Origin: Chelonoidis abingdonii | Lineage: Eukaryota; Chordata; Testudines; Testudinidae | Length of the DNA stretch: 64,000 nt | Direction of reading: 5' to 3' | NCBI RefSeq assembly: GCF_003597395.2 | Contig: NC_133770.1 | Span: 28,749,496-28,813,495 of the forward strand | Shown here: positions 22,817-33,211 of the stretch, one piece after another | Position numbering within the stretch: position 1 is the stretch's first letter | How the letters are laid out: the number at the start of each line of letters is the position of its first letter | Made by a program: the position numbers and the translations under genes | The notes under the pieces: model-generated | Database searches by the model: none | What the model was told of the DNA's origin: nothing | What the model saw: the letters and a program-made list of their open reading frames with translations, nothing else

Positions 22817-23865
22817 GCCAGTTAGAGTTACGCTGCTCTGCCTCAGTACAACAAATACTCCTGGACAGCAAGAAACCTTCCACTCGGTCTACGTATCTGG
22901 CCAAGTGGAAGTTTTTCTCCTGCTAGTGCGAAACGCAAAATGTTATTCCCCCCGAGGTCTCAATCCCCACCATCCTGGACTACCTCTGGTCTCTCAAACA
23001 GCAGGGCCTAGCGGTATCATCATTGAGGGTGCACTTGGCAGCCATTTCTACCTTCCACCCAGGGGACAGTGGCTGCTCCGTGTTTTCACACCCTATGGTT
23101 TCCAGGTTCCTCAAGGGCTTGGAGCACCTATACCCCCAAGTACGCCGCCCTTCCCCTACCTGGGACCTCAACCTGGTCTTAACCAGACTTATGTCTCCAC
23201 CATTCGAGCCGTTAGCAACTTGCTCGCTGCTATACCTGTCCTGGAAGACAATTTTTCTCTTAGCCATTACATCATCCAGACGAGTTTCTGAGCTTCAGGT
23301 GCTCACGGTGGACCCACCGTATACTGTCTTTCACAAGGACAAGGTGCAGTTGCGACCACACTGAGCGTTCCTCCCTAAAGTTGTATCGGCCTTCCATATC
23401 AATCAAGACATCTTCCTTCCGGTCTTCTTCCTGAGGCCGCACTCATCACGACGGGAGCAACAGTTCCACTCCCTAGATGTCCGTAGGGTACTCTCATTTT
23501 ATATTGAACAGACGAAGCCCTTTCGTAAATCACCCCAACTCTTCGTCGCAGTGGCAGACTGAAGGAAGGGCCTACCTGTCTCCTCCCAGAGGATCTCCTC
23601 TTGGGTGACGGCATGCATCCGCACTTGTTATGACTTGGCTCATGTTCCCTCGAGCCATCTCGCTGCACATTCTACCAGGGCTCAGGCTTCATCTGCTGCC
23701 TTCCTGGCTCATGTACCAATCCAGGAAATATGTCGCGCAGCTACCTGGTCCTCAGTCCACACCTTTGTTTTGCATCATGCTCTGGTTCAACAGTCTAGAG
23801 ATGATGCAGCCTTTGGCTCAGCAGTTTTGCATTCTGCCACATCTCACTCTGACCTCACCGTCTAG
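22798..23865 (+). pseudogene. DIRS tyrosine recombinase (broken by three stops)
   Basis: One reading frame runs from an ATG at 22798, overlapping the end of ORF2, to TAG at 23863-23865. It has internal stops at 22924-22926 (TAG), 23362-23364 (TGA) and 23560-23562 (TGA). Visible parts are an N-terminal DNA-binding region ('STRSTYLAKWKFFSC', 'SLRVHLAAISTFHPG') and the first catalytic Arg in 'ITSSRRVSELQVL'. The box II pair H-x-x-R is in 'AAHSTRAQASSAA', followed by 'ICRAATWSSVHTF'. The nucleophilic Tyr is expected just after this, but 'VLHHALVQQ' shows His there. The enzyme would insert circular element DNA without target duplication. This copy cannot encode a working one. Confidence 0.8.
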
Positions 23866-23878
23866 GTAAGGCTTGGGA

Positions 23879-23985
23879 ATCACCTAACTGGAATGGATAT
23901 GAGCAATCACTCAAAGAAGAAAAGACGGTTACTCACCTTTGTAACTGTTGTTCTTCAAGATGTGTTGCTCATATCCATTCCAAAC
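23879..23985 (+). repeat. DIRS internal complementary region
   Basis: The first half ('acctaactggaatggatatg', then 'agcaatcactcaaagaagaa') is the reverse complement of the outer left end (from 19460). The second half ('agacggttactcacctttg', then 'taactgttgttcttcaagat') is the reverse complement of the outer right end (24180-24226). The halves abut within a shared run of A. This is the junction expected if the two ends are joined in a circle, and is the most diagnostic sign of a DIRS element. Confidence 0.85.
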
Positions 23986-24004
23986 CTGCCTTCCTTCCCC
24001 ACTG

Positions 24005-24230
24005 TCGGAGTAGCTGGCAAGAAGGAACTGAGGGGCGGTTGGGTTGGCAGGGGTATATATCCGGCGCCTTGGCAGCGCCACTCCAGGGGGTGCCCAGCCG
24101 ACCCACCGAGTGTTGCGAGGGTAAAAATCTTCCGACGAATGTGCACGCGGCGCGCGCACACCTAACTGAAATGGATATGAGCAACACATCTTGAAGAACA
24201 ACAGTTACAAAGGTGAGTAACCGTCTTTTT
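24005..24230 (-). repeat. DIRS right inverted terminal repeat
   Basis: This is the reverse complement of the left repeat across about 170 bp, from 'aaggaactgaggggcggttg' outward to 'ctaactgaaatggatatgag'. It then has about 45 bp of right-end-specific sequence ('aacagttacaaaggtgagta', then 'accgtctttt') that the left repeat lacks. That extension is represented in the internal complementary region. The two repeats differ by scattered substitutions, which suggests some age. Confidence 0.85.
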
Positions 24231-24234
24231 TTTT

Positions 24235-25340
24235 AAAGGTTTCAGAAGATGGACCCAATGTTAGTAAAATTAAAAAACTGATATTACTTTTATAAGAACC
24301 TACTCTGCCAAACCTGAGGACTTCTCTGTCTCTCAGCCTCTCTCTTTCTCTGTACATCATCAGTCACTCTTTCCTTTACGGTTTCATTCTGCAAGATGCC
24401 AACGAAAGGAACCCAATTCAGCAAAGCACTTAGAAGTCAATGAGGCTATTAATATTGTTAAAGTTAAGCACATGCTTAACTACTTTTCTGCATTAAATCC
24501 CTGCTACTCAGCACTTTATCTGATCAAGTCCTTAATTCCTATTTAAGAAAGACAACATATACCATCAACAATTCTGTTTACCTTTAATAAGAAAGTTAAT
24601 AACTGAAATGCAGTTATACTTTGGAAAGTGACTGCAAAAGAGTGGCATTCTATCATTCCTGATCTACCTTTGGTCGGTGACACCCATATCTAATCTCATG
24701 TAAAAAGATAATTTTCCTTGTTGTTAGTATTACAAACTCACTGTAGGATCTGAAAGTCATGGATGGGTTGTTTCGGGCTTTGACATCTTCAGAAACAAAG
24801 ATTCTGCCATTGTAACTTGGTCAACATTTCTGATGTGGATTCCTAAGTTTTAATTCTGAATTTCCAAGCTAATGGAGTAGCAGAATCCTTGAGAAAAAAG
24901 TTCAATAATCTCTTAATGATTTTTTCCTGTTAGTACCTGATAGACATGTATAATTCCATTTAAACAAACATTTTTTGTGTAGAATGAATGATAACTGAAA
25001 ATATATAAACTAGAGTTGATGATTTAGGGCTTAGTGTTGCCGTCTGATATGGACATATGTATTACCCATAAAAATATCAATCTTTCAATTTGAGAATGTA
25101 AGCACAGCCTCTGTGCTTAATTGTAGATCCTTGTTGCTAATGACAAACCAGCATCACATGTGGTAGAACTGGGATTAAATCCAGTGCACACTGCCAACCC
25201 CAAGCATTTTTAATCCTGAGTCAGGCTTCCTAAAATCTTGACTTAAAGATAATAAATGTTGCATTCTTCTAATTTGCCTTCTAATTTTTCAGCCTTTAAG
25301 GTCCACATTTTAAAGGTTTTCTCTGCAAGCCTTGAGTGCT
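24235..25340. other. Gene-free stretch with an old palindromic repeat scrap
   Basis: At about 24412-24532, 'cagcaaagcacttagaagtc', then 'ttaagcacatgcttaacta' and 'tgatcaagtcctt', resembles a common turtle palindromic MITE with 'gcttaa' pairs. The rest is AT-rich and unassigned. Confidence 0.4.
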
Positions 25341-25347
25341 AGAAACT

Positions 25348-25390
25348 TGGAAAGGAAAGGAAAGGAAAGGAAAGGAAAGGAAAGGAAAGA
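25348..25390. repeat. (GGAAA)n microsatellite
   Basis: About eight near-perfect copies of the 5-base unit GGAAA occur in tandem. They create a spurious minus-strand open frame with repeated 'FPFLS'. Confidence 0.9.
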
Positions 25391-26630
25391 TATTTTGCAA
25401 TTTCTTGACAGCAAGAGCTGGGGTCTTATGAAAAACAAAATAAAACTTGCAATAAATAACAAAAGCTGACAACCCTGTCAACCAAAACCAGGAGGAAGTA
25501 ATCCATGCTGTTCTGTTTCAATATGAACTTCACTATGCTCTTATGCAGCAATTGATTTAGCAGTGTGGTTATCTTCTGAACAGGCATTATTTGAGTTTGA
25601 TTAGGGTATGGATGTAGTAAAGGTTTTGTTTTAGCTGTTGGGCCCAGATAAGCCATTTTTCAATTGTGATTTATGTGCATTTCAGAATGAGCACAAGTTC
25701 TGTGACTTGGATCCACATGGTTCTTCTTAAAATGACCCCAGAAGGCTGAAGATGAGTTCCTTCTTCAGAGAGAGTTTCATTAGTTCGTAAAGACACTTTG
25801 AAGACAATAAAGTTCCTGTTCAAGTGAACAGAATAGTGGCAGAAACAGTGCAAAACAAAGGAGGTTTCCAGTTTGACTGGAAATCAAAGCTTGGATTTGT
25901 TTCTTTGGCCTTTCTTTATACAATATGATTGTGTTGCGTTTGCTTTGCTAGCTTGAGAAAGGGTAACACACTGTCATCAGAGTAGCATTCTTCACTTCCA
26001 CTTTCATTGCTGTTCTGTGTCTCCTCAGGAGCTGGAGGTTTTTATACTATTTTCAGATACCATCTCCTTCTCATTGACAGTCTCCATCCATATCACTGTC
26101 TGTTTGTTGAGGGGAGGGGCTTGTTTCCAATAGAAGAAGAACAGAAAGGTCTATGGAAGGATTCAGCAGCATGTGTTCAGAAAGAAGCCTACCACTCTAC
26201 CTGCTGTTGACTACAGCTCTTCCTTTGGGGTAGGGGTGGGGGTTTCCTAGCCTCCTACTCCTTGTCCCCATTCCTTTGTGGTTTAGGCTGCTTTTGTTGC
26301 AGATTTTCCACTTCCACATCCTCCACCTCAACATGCTCAATGGATGCTAGCAGGGGATTTGATTTTGAATGAGAACCAATAGGAAGTGACAATGACTTCT
26401 AAATAGTAGAAGGTCTCAGACTTGGTGGATGATGATTCAGAGGCTGGTTTACCAATATCCCTTTCTCTCCAACCACCCATTGTGGGGCATGGTTTTCTCT
26501 TTTGTTTTGGCTTGGATTATATTTACTGACTCAGGTCACAAAAATAAACCAGCCTTGACATTAGTTTTGCTCTAGAAATGTTTACATATATGGTGAATTA
26601 AGGCATGAGATTGCACATACCATCTCATTC
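25391..26630. other. Gene-free stretch, nothing recognised
   Basis: Short frames on both strands lack motifs. No repeat was named. Confidence 0.4.
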
Positions 26631-26631
26631 A

Positions 26632-26650
26632 TTCTCTCTCTCTCTCTCCC
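26632..26650. repeat. (TC)n microsatellite
   Basis: A short run of TC dinucleotides ends in CCC. Confidence 0.8.
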
Positions 26651-26929
26651 TTTGGGAGTGTTAGAAGGAATGTCTTGTGGTCCCAACATCACCACAGGAA
26701 GTGCTTCTTTCTGTCCAATCCTGAACAGAGTGGGAGAGGAGCAAGGCCAAAGACATCAGTGGCAAGTATTTCAATTTTGAGAGTGAGTTCATGTTGCTAA
26801 AATTTGTGTTACGATAAGTCCTACTTCTTTGTACCAAATTCAGCACAATAATGCAATGCTTTTGTTTGATGGTTTGTTTGGCGTAGCACATCAAAATGCT
26901 TTACAAACACTTACTAAATCAGCCTCACA

Positions 26930-27190
26930 TCATTGGAATGCATTATTATCCCTGTTCTGTTCAGGTGGAAACTGAGACACAGAGCAGGTTACGGAGGGTC
27001 AAAAAAAGAACGAAAATCTCAGACAAATTTTATGAACATTTTCTCCTTTTCAGAAAAAAATACAAAATTTCAAAACCATTGGCCTGCTCTAGTTAAGTGA
27101 CTTGGCCCAAGGTTATTCAGGATAGAGCCAGGCATAGAACCCAGGTGGCTCAGCTCCTGGTAATCTGCCTTAACCACAAAGGTGTCTGCT
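26930..27190 (-). repeat. MIR-type SINE, antisense, split by a MITE
   Basis: 'ttatccctgttctgttcagg' and 'tggaaactgagacac' before the insertion, and 'agttaagtgacttggcccaag' and 'gagccaggcatagaaccca' after it, together match the reverse complement of MIR. The break corresponds to an inserted 110-bp element. Confidence 0.7.
26981..27090. mobile_element. Short AT-rich MITE inside a MIR
   Basis: It begins AGAGCAGG and ends CCTGCTCT, a perfect 8-bp inverted repeat. The interior is A/T-rich with partly complementary halves. It interrupts MIR sequence, so its limits are supported by the split host repeat. The boundary could shift by a few bases. Confidence 0.55.
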
Positions 27191-27195
27191 ACCAC

Positions 27196-27604
27196 TGTAA
27201 CAGGATGGCTTGCACTTGGCAGGAGAGCTTGAGACTAAGCCAGCCCTGATTACAATGTGAGCCACACTTGGGTTAAACTAGGTGTTGTTCCCAGGGTAAA
27301 GGGCAGCAAGAAGCTGCAGGGCTCTTGCAGTGAGGAAACTGCAGAGGGAATCAGCAGGGAGACAGGATCTCCTTCAGTAATCCCTGAGGAAGGGACAGTG
27401 CCTCTGTGCCAGCTTAAGCTTGGGTGGAAGATTTTCTTTGTTTGAGAACTTCATTAACTTCATCCCAAAAAAAAAAAATAAAAAAAAAAGTCCAGAGCCT
27501 ATGAAGGACTGTGACTGAAAGAGAGAGACTGGTCTTTTTTTAAGGGTAAAGGGGGGAGAACACAGCAGCGGCGCCCCAGCCATAAGGCAGCCAGCCCTGT
27601 TACA
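27196..27604 (+). mobile_element. Solo LTR with near-perfect 5-bp TSD
   Basis: It begins TGTAACAGGATGG and ends CAGCCCTGTTACA, with TG...CA termini and inverted ends of at least 9 bp. The flanks are ACCAC (27191-27195) and GCCAC (27605-27609), matching in 4 of 5 positions. It is 409 bp without internal genes. Its start resembles the minus-strand start of the LTR at 2628-3020. An A-rich tract at about 27467-27490 lies inside. ERV origin is inferred. Confidence 0.6.
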
Positions 27605-27686
27605 GCCACTTCCTCTCCTCTTTCTTTTGTTTTAACCAATCCAAATGCTACAGCCTAGAACATGGCAGTTTAGATTGAGTGTGAAG

Positions 27687-27980
27687 CAGGGGCGGCTCCA
27701 GGCCCCAGCACACCAAGCGCATGCTTGGGGCGGCAAGCCACAGGGGGCGCTCTGCCAGTCACCACGAAGGCTGCAGGCAGGCTGCCTTCGGCGGCTTGCC
27801 TGCGGAGGGTCCGCTGGTCCCACGGCTTCAGTGGACCTCCCGGAGGCGTGCCTACAGAGGGTCCGCTGGTCCGCGGGAGGTCCGCCAAAGCTGCAGGATC
27901 AGCGGACCTTCCGCAGGCAAGCTGCCGAAGGCAGCCTGCCAGCCGTGCTTGGGGCGGCAAAATCCCTAGAGCCACCCCTG
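27687..27980. mobile_element. 294-bp hAT-like MITE with perfect 8-bp TSD
   Basis: The ends CAGGGGCGGCTCCAGG and CTAGAGCCACCCCTG are inverted repeats. It is flanked by a perfect 8-bp TSD, GTGTGAAG (27679-27686 and 27981-27988). The GC-rich interior folds on itself around 'gaggtccgc / gcggac' pairs. The overlapping 80-113 codon frames here on both strands are repeat artefacts. A sister copy lies at 58150-58420. Confidence 0.85.
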
Positions 27981-27988
27981 GTGTGAAG

Positions 27989-28705
27989 GGATTTATCTGA
28001 AACCATCCTCAAAAAAATCAGCATATTTTACACATTTCTGTCATGCCAGAGGAACTAACTTTCCAGCAGCCTGTTATAGGAATTTGACTGAGGGACGAGT
28101 GAAGCATAAACACTGGGGAAACTAAATGTTGAGCAATAACTGTTTTTGTACATTGGATACATTTATTTTGCATTCTCTGTCCCAATGGCATTTAGACAAC
28201 CAAACACAGCCCATTAAAAATGAGGATGGGCACTTGTAAATGCCAGAACTGTCTGCATAACTACTGCTCTGAGGATTGATATCTGCATTGTATCAGAGAA
28301 AGTAGTTCCCAATCATCATGATTATGATTGCTCAGTAATGTTGTTGGGTGCTTTCTAGAAGGCACTGTGGTTTAAAAATGTATATTCATTTGCGAGGGAC
28401 AATATCCAAGCCTCTTGCACTCCTGTTCTAGTTTATATTCTTCGGGAAAGTCACCATCAGGGCTCTGTCCTAATACCTTTAATTCTTGCAAATTAAGGAC
28501 TGTAAACTGAAATATACACCAAAATAATTAAATCATTTTTAATTCACAGTTTTCATTTCTTCAGTCCCAGATTCTGTTGGATGCTTTGAAATAAAAAATG
28601 TCCTATTTTGATTTAGTTTAAGTTGACTTTTATTGAATACCTGAGTCTGGACTATCTAAGGACCCTTGTCTCAAGAAACGCTTAGGATACACTAATGGAG
28701 GATAC
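27989..28705. other. Gene-free stretch, nothing recognised
   Basis: It is AT-rich with no supported gene or named repeat. Confidence 0.4.
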
Positions 28706-28709
28706 ACCA

Positions 28710-29085
28710 GTGGAGCTTTGTGTGTAGACACTTACATAGATTGAAACCTAACTTATATTGTTTGGGCATTCATTGGTAAATGCAGGGCTCATATACAGGA
28801 CGTTGCATAAGTTTAACTTAAATTAGTGTAAAATCTGACTTAGTTAATAGTGTCCACACATAATATTGCACTGGATTAACTAAGCGTGTGATTTTTTAAA
28901 ACATTTAGTTACATTAGGGCATCTTTGTGTGTGGATGTGGACACTCTGATATTAGTCAGAGCCTGGTTTATAGCAACACCTAAACTGAGTTTCTAGATAC
29001 CGGTTTAAATAAATCAGTTTAAAATTGCACCTTTAGTTGTACCAATTTTGTATGTAAAGCAGGCCTAGGTGTAGACAAGCCCATT
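28710..29085. repeat. Probable old terminal-inverted DNA element
   Basis: 'ttgtgtgtagacacttacat' at the left and 'taggtgtagacaagccc' at the right are loosely inverted. The interior has paired 'taacttaaattagtg' and 'ggttta...aataaatcag' blocks. It resembles the 'GTGTAGACA' elements at 1671 and 3389 but is strongly diverged. No TSD was seen. Confidence 0.35.
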
Positions 29086-31130
29086 GTATAACTGAGTATT
29101 CAGGACATTATAATCAATGCAGGATTGAATGTAATAATGCATACAGAGGTGAAACAACTCTTGTTTGTGGCTGAAGTTAAAAACTGTAGAGACACAATGA
29201 AGGAGAAAGGGAAATATCGGTGGCAAAAATAATTAAATGACACAAGGAGGGAGTTCATAAATACACTAGTGTCCATGAAAAATGAGGGAAAGTGTAGCAT
29301 TGCTTCTGAAGAAGATGAAAAACCAAGTAATCCAAAGGTATATTTAGAATATAAAAAACCAAGTATTTTATATTAGAGTGGTTTTTTTTGTTGTTTTTTG
29401 TCCACTCTAAAAACCCTGCTGATTGACTTGTTTCAATAGTCACTAGAGGGCACTGGTAATATCTGTAAGTATATGTGAACAGGAAGGTATTGTGGTGATT
29501 TAGAATGAAATTTGTCTTAAAGTGGCAACGAAAAGTTGCCTAAATTTGTAAACATTTATTTACCCTATTTTTCTTGCAATTTTTATTTTTTATTTGTTCT
29601 TACTGATGCTCCACAGTCTAGTATTTTTAGTAATATATATTTCCTTGAAACTAAAATATAGATATGTGTCAAATTTATTTGTATTGCTGGCTAATTTTTT
29701 ACTCTTTTTTTCAGTGAAAATACCTGTGAGTTTTCTGAAGGAGCTATTTCCTTTGCTGTTGAAGGCACAGATAAATGATTATTGTAATGGAGTGCTACAT
29801 TTAGAGGCCTTCTCTTGTTTCTGTGATTCTGTTTTCCTTCATTGAATTAAGTCCTTATTTGTGGTGTATAGATTTAAGGTATGCGCCATCTCTTAGACAC
29901 AGCAAATGTGTCAGTAAATTGGTGATACTATTTTGCAGAGCTTGTCTGAAAATGGGTTTTCATTTCCCACAAAAATTTCAACATTTTGTCCAGAAGTGTT
30001 TTGGTTTTGGATTTTCAGTTTTCTGATCTGAAACAATATTTTTGAAGAAAAAAGATAGTTTGAACAAAAATAATCATTTTGTTGAAAACTTAATTTTCTA
30101 CTAGAAAAAAGTTTCAACGGAAAAATTTTGACTTTATCAGAGCTGATTTAAAAAAGAAGAGCCTATTTTATGCGGGGGGGAGGGAATCAACATTTTGAAG
30201 AGTTGGACCCAAACTGATTTTCTTACACTTTTTATCAATTTATATTATTATTGGAATTTTTCACAAATAATATTTATATTATATTAGTGCAAATATTATC
30301 AAAATTGTTATCAACAATTTTGTTTACCAAAATCTGGGGTTTTGGTAAATAAAAAATTTCCATAACCATTTTGATTTTTTTTTTTAATAAAAGTTTCAGG
30401 GGATGGAGGGGGAAAATGGAAAAAAACAAGGTATGATATTTTTCTGGGGGAAAAAATGTGTACAGTAATTTTTATTCTGGGATCCTGAACATTACAAACA
30501 TTAATTTAACTCCACAACAGCCATGTGAGGTAAATAAGCAGTTTCTGTTTGCACACGCTAGCTGAACTGTGTATTATTTAATCAGTCTTGATAACTTATC
30601 AAATATTATAACTTATCAAGACATGGCTTTTTGAAATGACTGCACCACTGGGTAACGCCCAACCTCAGAGAAGAATCCATAGTTTTTCTGCCAATTAGCG
30701 TTAGTGAGAAGGGGTATAATATAGACTGCAGTTTTGCTACAATTATTTTGCTAAATTTGCTGAATTATCATGTGAAAATTTGACAAAATAGAAAATATAG
30801 GTAGTTCCCTCCTGTGCTAATGTCCTCAAGAGCTCTTTGAACTTAGAGGAAATGGAGAAGAGAGATTCCACAGTTAGGTGTTGCATAGATAGTTGCGTAC
30901 CCATCTAGTCAGAAGCGGGTGGGAGTTGAATGTCTCAGAAGATTGGTAATGGACTACAGAATTTTTCTCCTTCAGGAAACGGATTCAAATCCAGTGCCAA
31001 GTCAATAGTGATCAAAGATTTTGTGATGTTAAATTGGCTTATGGGAAACTGATTCTTTTCCTGAGACCAGTTCCCAGTGAATAGATGGGTACATCATAGG
31101 AAACAGCACAGTTGCTCCATACTGCTGGTA
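29086..31130. other. AT-rich gene-free stretch with paired hairpins
   Basis: At 30300-30322 and 30323-30349 two perfect 10-bp hairpins stand back to back. A 'gagcttgtctgaaaatg...' segment from about 29937 looks like a diverged copy of the AT-rich MITE family seen at 26981 and 31132. No gene is supported. Confidence 0.4.
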
Positions 31131-31131
31131 G

Positions 31132-31556
31132 TTGAGCTGCTCAGGAATTTTTTGGCAACTCATTTTTTCCATTAGAAAATGCTGAGTCTGACAAATTTCT
31201 TTGGTCAAAAAATGTTTGGAAAAAATTCAAAATTTAAAAACGTCTCATTTTGACACTTTCAAGAATTATTTTTTCCCCCTTTTTTCATATCTTGGTTTAA
31301 AGTGACCAATATTAAATTTAGACTAATTATAAGTTTTTTAAAAAAATAAAAAAGGTCCAAACTGAAACAAAACCTTTAGAAAATGTTGAAATGAAGCATT
31401 TTGACTGACTCAAACTGATTTTTTTTTCCAGATTGTTATTCCATGAAAACTTCTGAGATTTTGACTTTTCCTCCTTATTTCAGATGGGAAATATTTCAAA
31501 ATCTCAAATTTTTTTCCTTGGATGGGAAAACCATTTCCTATCTCGCTCTAGCATCT
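31132..31556. mobile_element. AT-rich MITE-like element (degenerate)
   Basis: The left end 'gagctgctcaggaattttttg' and the right end 'ggaaaaccatttcctatctcg' + 'ctc' are degenerate inverted repeats (GAGC...GCTC). The interior is rich in 'aaaatttttt' and 'cattttgac' in both orientations. I recall this as a common turtle MITE pattern. No TSD was found. Confidence 0.4.
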
Positions 31557-32970
31557 GCACAGAGACCAAGAACTGAATAGATGTGTAGAGAAAAAATTAC
31601 TCTTTTCCCCATAGCTGCTCCTCACATTTTTAAATTTTAGACAAATTTATGGTACAATAGGGGGAAGATTGCATTGCTGCTACCAGCACTGTAAATAAAG
31701 AGAAGATTTCAGTGGCTGGGGTCTGTCGTCTTTCACAAGCAGTAAAATATACACACACACTTGAAAATTTGGTTTATCTCTAAATTTTATACTAAGCATT
31801 CTCAAGGAATTTAGTGCAGCCTGGACTTGAAACTATAGAATAACATCAGGGAGGTATTTCAGATGAATCTGATCCACGCTAGGTTGCCATGGGTAGTTTC
31901 TGAATGGCTGCCAATACTATCGGCACCATTTTTTTCCCCATAACTGTACTCAGGAACTGAATATCCCCTGTAAATTTAAGATCACACAACAGACAATGCA
32001 TAAAATCTCTAAGACTGAGGCAGCAAACATCCTTTACTGAACATACCTGGACAGAGTTCTTTTTCTTTCTTTTTAAAAATAGCAGTGAGAGGACAATGCA
32101 GTTTTCAAAAATAAAGTCTGGCATGAAAACAAGAGGGATTAGCTAGTCTCTGACTGTTACTGTAGCCTAAGTCAGATGGATCTAGAATACTTAGATTATT
32201 ATTAAGAACAACAGAGATAAAGAAAATGATTTTTCCTGTTTTGCTGATGGATGTATTGTAGCTCCTTAAGCAGCTACAATACAGGGTGGTGAATAGCCAC
32301 ATAGCAAACCAGTGGCAGAAGCAGAAATCAGGGGAGAAATCCTTGCTCCACTGAAGTCAATGGCAAAACTCCCAGTCCACTGCTCTGATCACGAAACCAC
32401 ACTATCTCTCCTGGGCATGTAAATGGTGTACCCTTAGCTCAGCCTTGTCCAACATTGTCCCTCCTGACATCTGCTGACATGTCGCCTTGCAGAATTTGCT
32501 CCTTAAGGTTCAAGATACGCCACAGCTACCCTGTTTAAAGATGTGTTTCATCCATTGAGCCACCGTCTCAACGCAAGGCACCTTGTTTGGATAGTTCCCC
32601 TAAGGAATCTTGATATCCAGGTGGTATAATCAGGGGGCATGAACAAATTGTGTATCTCCTGAAAGATCCAACAGTTCAGCCCCCTTGTTTTGATTTTCCT
32701 TGCCATCCTTTGGATAAAGCTCAATCACTTGAGCTGTGGAGTGATCAGATGTGCCGTTAATGATCACAAACAGGGCTTTTGTGATGCCCTTCTTTGCCAC
32801 TGTGGCCAGTTAAAAGATGTAGGCCATACTTGCAGACTGCACCCATCAGCAAGGAATGTTTGGTTTCCCGGTGAACTTGCACAGTGCCCTTCCCTCAGCT
32901 ATTAAAGGGTTGAATGGTTGAGAGACTTAGTCTAACATTCTTGACTTGACCATCTATCAGCCTCAAGCTG
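31557..32970. other. Gene-free stretch with a near-perfect palindrome
   Basis: At 32254-32285, TGTATTGTAGCT and AGCTACAATACA flank an 8-base centre containing CTTAAG. No supported gene was found. Part of 32440-32970 may be further diverged LINE sequence upstream of the remnant at 32978. Confidence 0.4.
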
Positions 32971-32977
32971 ATTTGTT

Positions 32978-33211
32978 TTGGCAACTGCCCTGGCAAAAAT
33001 GGTCATCTACACAACCAGGGAGAGGAGGTTGGCCAACAGAGACTCCTGTGACTGTGGGGCTTGTTTCCGATCCTTAGTCCATTCACCTATCCAGGCGGAG
33101 TTCCTCAGGGCGGTGTCCACTGGCTCCCTTGACGCCTTCGAGGAGCAGTGGGCACTGTCCGGGGTTCTCTGCTCGGTGTCCCCGTCAGGCTCCCTTCTTA
33201 TGTCCCTCTGA
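32978..33211 (+). pseudogene. Probable LINE ORF2 C-terminal remnant
   Basis: The 77-codon frame includes 'LAKMVIYTTRERRLANR', 'SCDCGACFRSLV' and a tail 'GSLDAFEEQWALSGVLCSVS', and ends at a TGA. The helix-rich 'AKMxIYxTRxRRL' pattern followed by a Cys pair resembles the C-terminal tail of L1/Tx1-like LINE ORF2 proteins in my memory. Base composition is more GC-rich than the flanks, which fits a transposon-derived piece. It is a fragment without reverse transcriptase motifs. A host exon cannot be excluded, but no splice context is clear. Confidence 0.4.

Larger units (their letters stand above)
19458..24230 (+). mobile_element. DIRS-type tyrosine-recombinase retrotransposon
   Basis: This is an almost complete element. 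In order it holds a left inverted terminal repeat, gag-like ORF, reverse transcriptase, RNase H, a conserved post-RNase-H region, tyrosine recombinase, internal complementary region and right terminal repeat. This layout, with inverted (not direct) terminal repeats and no integrase or protease, defines DIRS elements. In that family a circular DNA intermediate is made using the internal complementary region and inserted by the recombinase without target duplication. The gag-like frame is open, but RT/RH has two frameshifts and one stop, and the recombinase has three stops. The copy is therefore dead as a source of its own proteins. Turtle DIRS elements are known. I cannot say which family this is. 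Confidence 0.9.

Noticed and set aside
24235..24260. Target-site duplication at the DIRS ends
   Set aside because: The T-rich sequence at both borders looks alike, but this is low complexity. DIRS recombinases do not normally make duplications.
25348..25390. CRISPR-like or structured direct repeats
   Set aside because: It is a simple 5-base microsatellite without spacers, in a eukaryotic context.
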